DNA from: JBPESN01 sp051710625
GTDB lineage: Bacteria; Pseudomonadota; Gammaproteobacteria; Enterobacterales; Enterobacteriaceae
Assembly (NCBI RefSeq): GCF_051710625.1
Contig: NZ_JBPESN010000016.1
Span: 1-47,015 of the forward strand
Direction of reading: 5' to 3'
Length of the DNA: 47,015 nucleotides
Shown: positions 42,962 to 47,015 of the stretch, in pieces
How the letters are laid out: every line of letters begins with the position of its first letter
Position numbering within the stretch: the first letter of the stretch is position 1
Program-made: the position numbers and the translations under genes
Notes under the pieces: model-generated
Database searches by the model: none
Seen by the model: the letters and a program-made list of their open reading frames with translations, nothing else
What the model was told of the DNA's origin: nothing

Positions 42962-45124
42962 ATGGACGTTTCTGATTTGCTCAACAGCTTGAACGACAAG
43001 CAACGGGAAGCCGTGGCGGCGCCGCGCGGTAATTTGCTGGTGCTGGCCGGCGCCGGCAGCGGCAAAACGCGGGTGCTGGTGCACCGTATCGCCTGGCTGC
43101 TGTCGGTGGAAAATTGCTCGTCTTATTCGGTAATGGCGGTCACTTTTACCAACAAGGCAGCGGCGGAGATGCGTCACCGCATCGAATATCTGGTGGGCAC
43201 CAGCCAGGGCGGCATGTGGATCGGTACCTTCCATGGGCTGGCCCATCGCCTCTTGCGCGCCCACCATCAGGATGCCAACCTGCCGCAGGATTTTCAGATC
43301 CTCGATAGTGAAGATCAACTGCGCTTGTTAAAACGCCTTATCCGCGCCATGAATCTGGATGAGAAACAGTGGCCGCCGCGCCAGGCGATGTGGTATATCG
43401 GCGGCAAAAAAGACGAGGGACTGCGTCCGCAGCATGTGGAGAGTTACGGCAATCCGGTCGAGGCGACCTGGCAACGCATCTATCAGGCCTATCAGGAAGC
43501 GTGCGACCGCGCCGGGCTGGTGGATTTTGCTGAGCTGCTGCTGCGCGCCCACGAGCTGTGGCTGAACAAGTCGCATATTCTGCGCCACTACCGCGAACGT
43601 TTTACCAATATCCTGGTGGACGAATTCCAGGATACCAACCAAATCCAATATGCCTGGATCCGCATGCTGGCCGGCGATGACGGCAATGTGATTATCGTCG
43701 CCGACGATGACCAGTCGATCTACGGCTGGCGCGGGGCGCAGGTAGAAAACATCCAGCGCTTCCTGGACGATTTCCCCGGCGCGCAAACCATTCGGTTGGA
43801 GCAAAATTACCGCTCCACCAGCAATATCCTGCAGGCGGCCAACGCTCTTATCGCCCACAACGGCGGCCGGCTGGGCAAAAATCTGTGGACCGACGGCGCC
43901 GAAGGCGAGCCGATTACCCTTTACTGCGCCTTTAACGAACTAGATGAGGCGCGCTTTGTGGTAAACCGCATCAAGGTAAGCCAGGAGCAGGGCGGGGCGC
44001 TCAAGGACTGCGCCATTTTGTATCGCAGCAACGCCCAGTCGCGCGTACTGGAAGAGGCGCTGCTGCAAACGGGGTTGCCTTACCGGATTTATGGGGGTAT
44101 GCGCTTCTTCGAGCGTCAGGAAATCAAGGATGCGCTGGCCTATTTGCGGCTTATCGCCAACCGCAACGACGACGCCGCCTATGAGCGGGTCGTCAATACG
44201 CCGACGCGCGGCCTCGGCGATCGCACCCTGGATGTCATGCGTCAGACCGCCCGCGACCGGCAGCTGACGCTGTGGCAGTCGAGCCGGGCGCTGCTCGCGG
44301 AGCGCGTGCTGGCTGGTCGCGCCGCCGCCGCGCTGCAGCGGTTTTTAGAGCTGATTGATGCGCTGGCGGCAGAGACGGCGAAGCTGCCGTTGCATGTGCA
44401 AACCGATCGGGTGATCAAAAACTCCGGCCTGTGGCGCATGTACGAGCAGGAAAAAGGGGAAAAGTGCCAGGCGCGTATCGAGAACCTGGAAGAGCTGGTC
44501 ACCGCTACCCGCCAGTTCAGCTACAATGATGAAGATCAGGATTTGCTGCCGCTGCAGGCGTTCTTGTCTCACGCCGCCCTGGAGGCCGGCGAGGGCCAGG
44601 CCGACGCCTATCAAAACGCGGTGCAATTAATGACGCTGCATTCCGCCAAAGGGCTGGAATTCCCCCAGGTGTTCATCGTCGGTATGGAAGAGGGCATGTT
44701 CCCTAGCCAGATGTCGCTGGACGAAGGCGTGCGCCTGGAAGAAGAGCGCCGTTTGGCGTATGTCGGCGTCACCCGCGCGATGGACAAGCTTACCATTACC
44801 TATGCGGAGACCCGCCGGCTGTACGGTAAAGAGGCTTACCACCAGCCGTCGCGCTTTGTCGGCGAACTGCCGCCGGCGTGCGTGGAAGAAGTGCGGCTGC
44901 GCGCCAGCGTGACCCAGCCAGCTAGCCAGCAGCGCATCGGTGCGCCGTTAAGCAAAAGCGATAGCGGTTTCACCCTTGGCCAGCGGGTTCGCCATCCGAA
45001 ATTTGGCGAGGGTACGGTTGTCAACCTGGAAGGCAGCGGCGAACATAGCCGTCTGCAAATTGCGTTTCAAGGCCAGGGCATCAAATGGCTGGTGGCGGCT
45101 TACGCTCGCCTGGAACCCGTTTGA
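42962..45124 (+). CDS. uvrD: DNA helicase II (UvrD)
   Basis: 720 residues, the same as E. coli. A superfamily 1A 3'-5' helicase for nucleotide excision and mismatch repair. ATG at 42962 (MDVSDLLNSLNDKQREAVAA). Motifs in order: Walker A LAGAGSGKTRVLVHR, TFTNKAAAEM, ILVDEFQDTNQIQY, VADDDQSIYGWRGAQ, LEQNYRSTSNIL, LMTLHSAKGLEFPQVF, EEERRLAYVGVTRAMDKLT, and the RNAP-binding C-terminal Tudor-like end (GQRVRHPKFGEGTVVNLEGS). No lesion. Since rep is dead here and rep uvrD double loss is lethal in E. coli, strong selection to keep it is expected. Confidence 0.98.
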   Translation: MDVSDLLNSLNDKQREAVAAPRGNLLVLAGAGSGKTRVLVHRIAWLLSVENCSSYSVMAVTFTNKAAAEMRHRIEYLVGTSQGGMWIGTFHGLAHRLLRAHHQDANLPQDFQILDSEDQLRLLKRLIRAMNLDEKQWPPRQAMWYIGGKKDEGLRPQHVESYGNPVEATWQRIYQAYQEACDRAGLVDFAELLLRAHELWLNKSHILRHYRERFTNILVDEFQDTNQIQYAWIRMLAGDDGNVIIVADDDQSIYGWRGAQVENIQRFLDDFPGAQTIRLEQNYRSTSNILQAANALIAHNGGRLGKNLWTDGAEGEPITLYCAFNELDEARFVVNRIKVSQEQGGALKDCAILYRSNAQSRVLEEALLQTGLPYRIYGGMRFFERQEIKDALAYLRLIANRNDDAAYERVVNTPTRGLGDRTLDVMRQTARDRQLTLWQSSRALLAERVLAGRAAAALQRFLELIDALAAETAKLPLHVQTDRVIKNSGLWRMYEQEKGEKCQARIENLEELVTATRQFSYNDEDQDLLPLQAFLSHAALEAGEGQADAYQNAVQLMTLHSAKGLEFPQVFIVGMEEGMFPSQMSLDEGVRLEEERRLAYVGVTRAMDKLTITYAETRRLYGKEAYHQPSRFVGELPPACVEEVRLRASVTQPASQQRIGAPLSKSDSGFTLGQRVRHPKFGEGTVVNLEGSGEHSRLQIAFQGQGIKWLVAAYARLEPV

Positions 45125-45219
45125 CCCGCCACGCGCCGCGCTATTGTACAGAAACTGGCCAAACGGTTTTTCTCACGTATTGACAGCCTTTTTCTTCTCG
45201 GCGTAACATGCGCACACTA

Positions 45220-45315
45220 CTATTAGGCTATTAGGCTATTAGGCTATTAGGCTATTAGGCTATTAGGCTATTAGGCTATTAGGCTATTAGGCTATTAGGC
45301 TATTAGGCTATTAGG
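45220..45315 (+). repeat. Twelve exact copies of CTATTAGG
   Basis: An exact 8-bp tandem array, 12 units in 96 bp, between uvrD and corA. There are no spacers, so it is not a CRISPR array. It starts about 95 bp past the uvrD stop and ends 13 bp before a candidate leader peptide of corA. A unit length of 8 would not keep frame, consistent with a non-coding site. Slippage would readily change the number. Confidence 0.97.
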
Positions 45316-45328
45316 AAAGGATTACGCC

Positions 45329-45385
45329 TTGGACACCCCCAGTAGATACTGGCTCGATAATCTGTTTATCAGGTACAACCACTAA
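45329..45385 (+). CDS. Candidate corA leader peptide
   Basis: A short frame of 18 codons from TTG at 45329: MDTPSRYWLDNLFIRYNH, ending TAA at 45383-45385. AAGGA stands 10 bases upstream. In Salmonella a short leader frame (corL) precedes corA and couples translation to Rho-dependent termination under Mg2+ control; the position and layout here fit such a leader. I cannot confirm sequence identity with corL. The 3' end of the frame forms one arm of the hairpin at 45375-45419. Confidence 0.5.
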   Translation: MDTPSRYWLDNLFIRYNH

Positions 45386-45419
45386 GGCTGCCTCCAGCGC
45401 TGGCCGCCTCAGTGGTTGT
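45375..45419 (+). promoter_or_regulatory. Hairpin overlapping the leader frame upstream of corA
   Basis: ACAACCACT (45375-45383) and AGTGGTTGT (45411-45419) are exact complements, with GGC (45386-45388) and GCC (45403-45405) able to extend the pairing inside. The left arm lies in the last codons and stop of the leader frame, so a terminating ribosome would block hairpin formation. No T run follows, which argues for control by accessibility or Rho, not an intrinsic terminator. Confidence 0.6.
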
Positions 45420-45548
45420 CAGCGACCTTCAATGAATGTCGCGCAGAGTCGGATCTTTGACGGTCTGAAACTCGACGGTGACACCTCACCCCGTATTTCT
45501 GTGATCTAATGCGTTTCCCGTTGGTTATCGTGAAGGAAACGAGGGCGT

Positions 45549-46499
45549 ATGCTTAACGCATTTCAACTGGAAAACCATCGTTTATCGCGTCTTGACGCTG
45601 ATGAGCAGGGCTCCCTACCTGAAGCGGTATGGGTGGATCTCATCGAGCCCGGTGATGACGAGCGCAAACGGGTGCAGCACGAGTTGGGGCAGAGCCTGGC
45701 GACGCGTCTGGAGCTAGAGGACATCGAAGCGTCCGCCCGCTTTTTCGAGGACGAGGACGGGCTGCATATCCACTCCTTCTTCTTTTATGCCGACGCTGAA
45801 GATCACGCCGGTAACGCCACCGTGGCATTTACTATCCGCGACGGTCGACTTTACACCCTGCGCGAGCGTGAACTGCCGGCGTTTCGCCTGTACCGGATGC
45901 GAACCCGCAGCCAGACGCTGATTGACGGCAACGCCTATGAGCTGCTGCTGGATTTGTTCGAGACGAAAATCGAGCAATTGGCGGATGAAATTGAAAATAT
46001 CTATAGCGATCTGGAAGCGCTGAGCCTGGTCATCATGGATGGCCATCAGGGCGATGAGTATGATAACGCGCTCTCCACGCTCGCCGGGCTTGAGGACGTG
46101 GGTTGGAAAGTCAGGCTGTGCCTGATGGATACCCAGCGGGCACTGAACTTTCTGGTGCGCAAGGCGCGGCTGCCGTCGGGGCAGCTGGAGCAGGCGCGGG
46201 AAGTGCTGCGCGATATCGAGTCGTTGCTGCCCCATAACGAATCGTTGTTCCAGAAGGTGAACTTCCTGACGCAGGCGGCAATGGGCTTTATCAATATCGA
46301 GCAAAACCGCATCATCAAGATATTCTCGGTGGTCTCGGTGGTTTTCCTGCCGCCGACCTTGGTTGCCTCCAGTTATGGTATGAACTTTGAGTTTATGCCC
46401 GAGCTCAGATGGTCTTTCGGCTATCCGGGCGCCATTATGCTGATGATTTTGGCCGGGCTGGCGCCGTATTTGTATTTCAAGCGCAAAAACTGGTTGTAG
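45549..46499 (+). CDS. corA: Magnesium/cobalt transporter CorA
   Basis: 316 residues, the same as E. coli. A pentameric inner-membrane Mg2+ channel. ATG at 45549 after GGAAACGAGG. Large cytosolic domain with ELEDIEASARFFEDEDGLHI and AGNATVAFTIRDGRLYTLRE; two C-terminal membrane helices (IFSVVSVVFLPPTLVASSYG and GYPGAIMLMILAGLAPYLYF) with the selectivity signature YGMNF and the basic tail KRKNWL. Intact, with an unusually structured upstream region. Confidence 0.98.
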   Translation: MLNAFQLENHRLSRLDADEQGSLPEAVWVDLIEPGDDERKRVQHELGQSLATRLELEDIEASARFFEDEDGLHIHSFFFYADAEDHAGNATVAFTIRDGRLYTLRERELPAFRLYRMRTRSQTLIDGNAYELLLDLFETKIEQLADEIENIYSDLEALSLVIMDGHQGDEYDNALSTLAGLEDVGWKVRLCLMDTQRALNFLVRKARLPSGQLEQAREVLRDIESLLPHNESLFQKVNFLTQAAMGFINIEQNRIIKIFSVVSVVFLPPTLVASSYGMNFEFMPELRWSFGYPGAIMLMILAGLAPYLYFKRKNWL

Positions 46500-46621
46500 G
46501 GAGTGGCGGAGGCGGAGACGGCGGCCGGTCAGGGCGCCGCTCCAGAGGCAGAATATTTTTCCTCCGCGGCCACAATGCGTTAAAACGGCCACCTACGCCT
46601 GCTTTGAAACGACCTTCATTC

Positions 46622-46764
46622 ATGAAAGCTTTGCCGGTTTTTCTCCAATAACTGATCCTGCTGGCGTGTTCGCTGGCGCTGGGATTTATCCTGTAACATT
46701 ACCACGTTCCCACCGTGCTCCTGCTTAGACCCATGATGGTCGGTCTGGTGATGGCCTTGTCCGG
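46622..46764 (+). pseudogene. AbrB-family membrane protein, N-terminal fragment
   Basis: From ATG at 46622 the frame reads MKALPVFLQ, TAA, LILLACSLALGFIL, TAA, then HYHVPTVLLLRPMMVGLVMA. The pattern (short N-terminus, hydrophobic helix, H...P..LLLGPM-like motif) resembles the start of AbrB-family (PF05145) membrane proteins. Two in-frame stops and truncation by IS3 at 46765 make it a remnant. Assignment is moderate because only about 45 codons remain. 46500-46621 holds nothing I recognise. Confidence 0.45.
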
Positions 46765-47015
46765 TGTAGTGGCACACTGAATTTGGCCACCTGAACAGAG
46801 GTAATATGCTCACCTCAAAACAACACGGGTGCACCAATGAAAAGAAAAAATTTTACTCCTGAATTCAAACGCGAATCCGCTCAACTGGTTGTCGACCAAA
46901 ATTACACCGCCGCGCAAGCAGCAAAAGCCATGGACGTCAGTTTTTCTACGATGACGAAATGGGTAAAACAACTGCGTGATGAGCGACAGGGGAAAACGCC
47001 AAAAGCCTCTCCCAT
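46765..47015 (+). mobile_element. IS3-family element, left end, runs off the window
   Basis: Starts with TGTAGTGGCACACTGAATTT at 46765, the same left end as the copy at 2565. It is on the plus strand and cut by the window end. It contains an orfA that is undamaged as far as it can be seen. Confidence 0.95.
46837..47015 (+). CDS. IS3-family transposase OrfA, undamaged so far, partial
   Basis: ATG at 46837: MKRKNFTPEFKRESAQLVVD then QNYTAAQAAKAMDVSFSTMT and KWVKQLRDERQGKTPKASP, the helix-turn-helix domain of IS3-family OrfA, continuing past the window. It has CAA at codon 16 and no extra base near codon 34, unlike the other two copies with orfA in this window, so it may come from a live element. 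Confidence 0.9.
   Translation, partial: MKRKNFTPEFKRESAQLVVDQNYTAAQAAKAMDVSFSTMTKWVKQLRDERQGKTPKASP

Noticed and set aside
45220..45315. Possible CRISPR array
   Set aside because: Units are 8 bp and contiguous; no spacers, no cas genes.
45714..46592. 292-codon minus-strand frame over corA
   Set aside because: Antisense shadow of intact corA.

Overview
The window looks like a chromosomal segment from a Sodalis-type insect symbiont (Enterobacterales; Sodalis glossinidius or a close ally). Three things point there: gene order and protein sequences are close to Escherichia coli along long syntenic blocks (sulA-ompA, yqjA-mzrA-yqjDEK, ilvA-ilvY-ilvC, rep-gppA-rhlB-trxA-rho, the wec operon, the argX-hisR-leuT-proM tRNAs, hemYXDC-cyaA-lptM-dapF-xerC-yigB-uvrD-corA); about half of the genes are broken by recent, still readable lesions; and several insertion-sequence copies sit at rearrangement points. 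This is the signature of a recently host-restricted genome. The species name is inference from these traits.

Layout. 1-474: right end of an IS3-family element. 948-2564: ompA (minus), then a sulA stump cut by a second IS3 copy (2565-3818). 3903-5760: Mu-like prophage scraps (small early genes, gemA pseudogene, intact mor) and a PfpI fragment. 6002-8576: yqjK/E/D, mzrA pseudogene, yqjA. 9523-11799: a DUF969 membrane protein, then a truncated DUF979 gene joined in frame to the C-terminal half of ilvA. 11840-13876: ilvY and ilvC pseudogenes. 14033-18276: rep, gppA and rhlB, all pseudogenes. 18394-20370: intact trxA and rho. 20649-28581: enterobacterial common antigen (ECA) operon in which only wecA is intact; rffG, rffH, wecD and wecE are gone. 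28709-29199: four tRNA genes, two with stem mismatches. 29947-31313: an AT-rich foreign sugar-epimerase gene cut by an inverted IS3 fragment. 31314-35137: hemY and hemX pseudogenes, intact hemD and hemC. 35426-41563: intact cyaA, dapF and yigB, with DUF484 and xerC broken. 41589-42903: a complete ISL3-family element in the uvrD control region. 42962-46499: intact uvrD and corA, separated by twelve copies of an 8-bp repeat and a probable corA leader peptide. The window ends in an AbrB-family remnant and another IS3 copy (46765-47015).

How the parts work together. What is kept is core information processing and envelope function (rho, trxA, uvrD, ompA, dapF, corA), the first heme steps (hemC, hemD) and cAMP synthesis. 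What is lost includes branched-chain amino-acid synthesis from threonine, ECA assembly, the Rep helicase, the RhlB RNA helicase, SulA, and apparently the XerC recombinase. I found no obvious new defence or secretion system. The most notable items are the dead XerC with a catalytic Arg-to-His change as well as a frameshift, the ISL3 insertion through the expected LexA box of uvrD, a probable leader-peptide attenuator upstream of corA, chimeric open frames made by deletions, short tandem-repeat expansions, the eroding tRNA cluster, and IS3 copies that share the same inactivating mutations.
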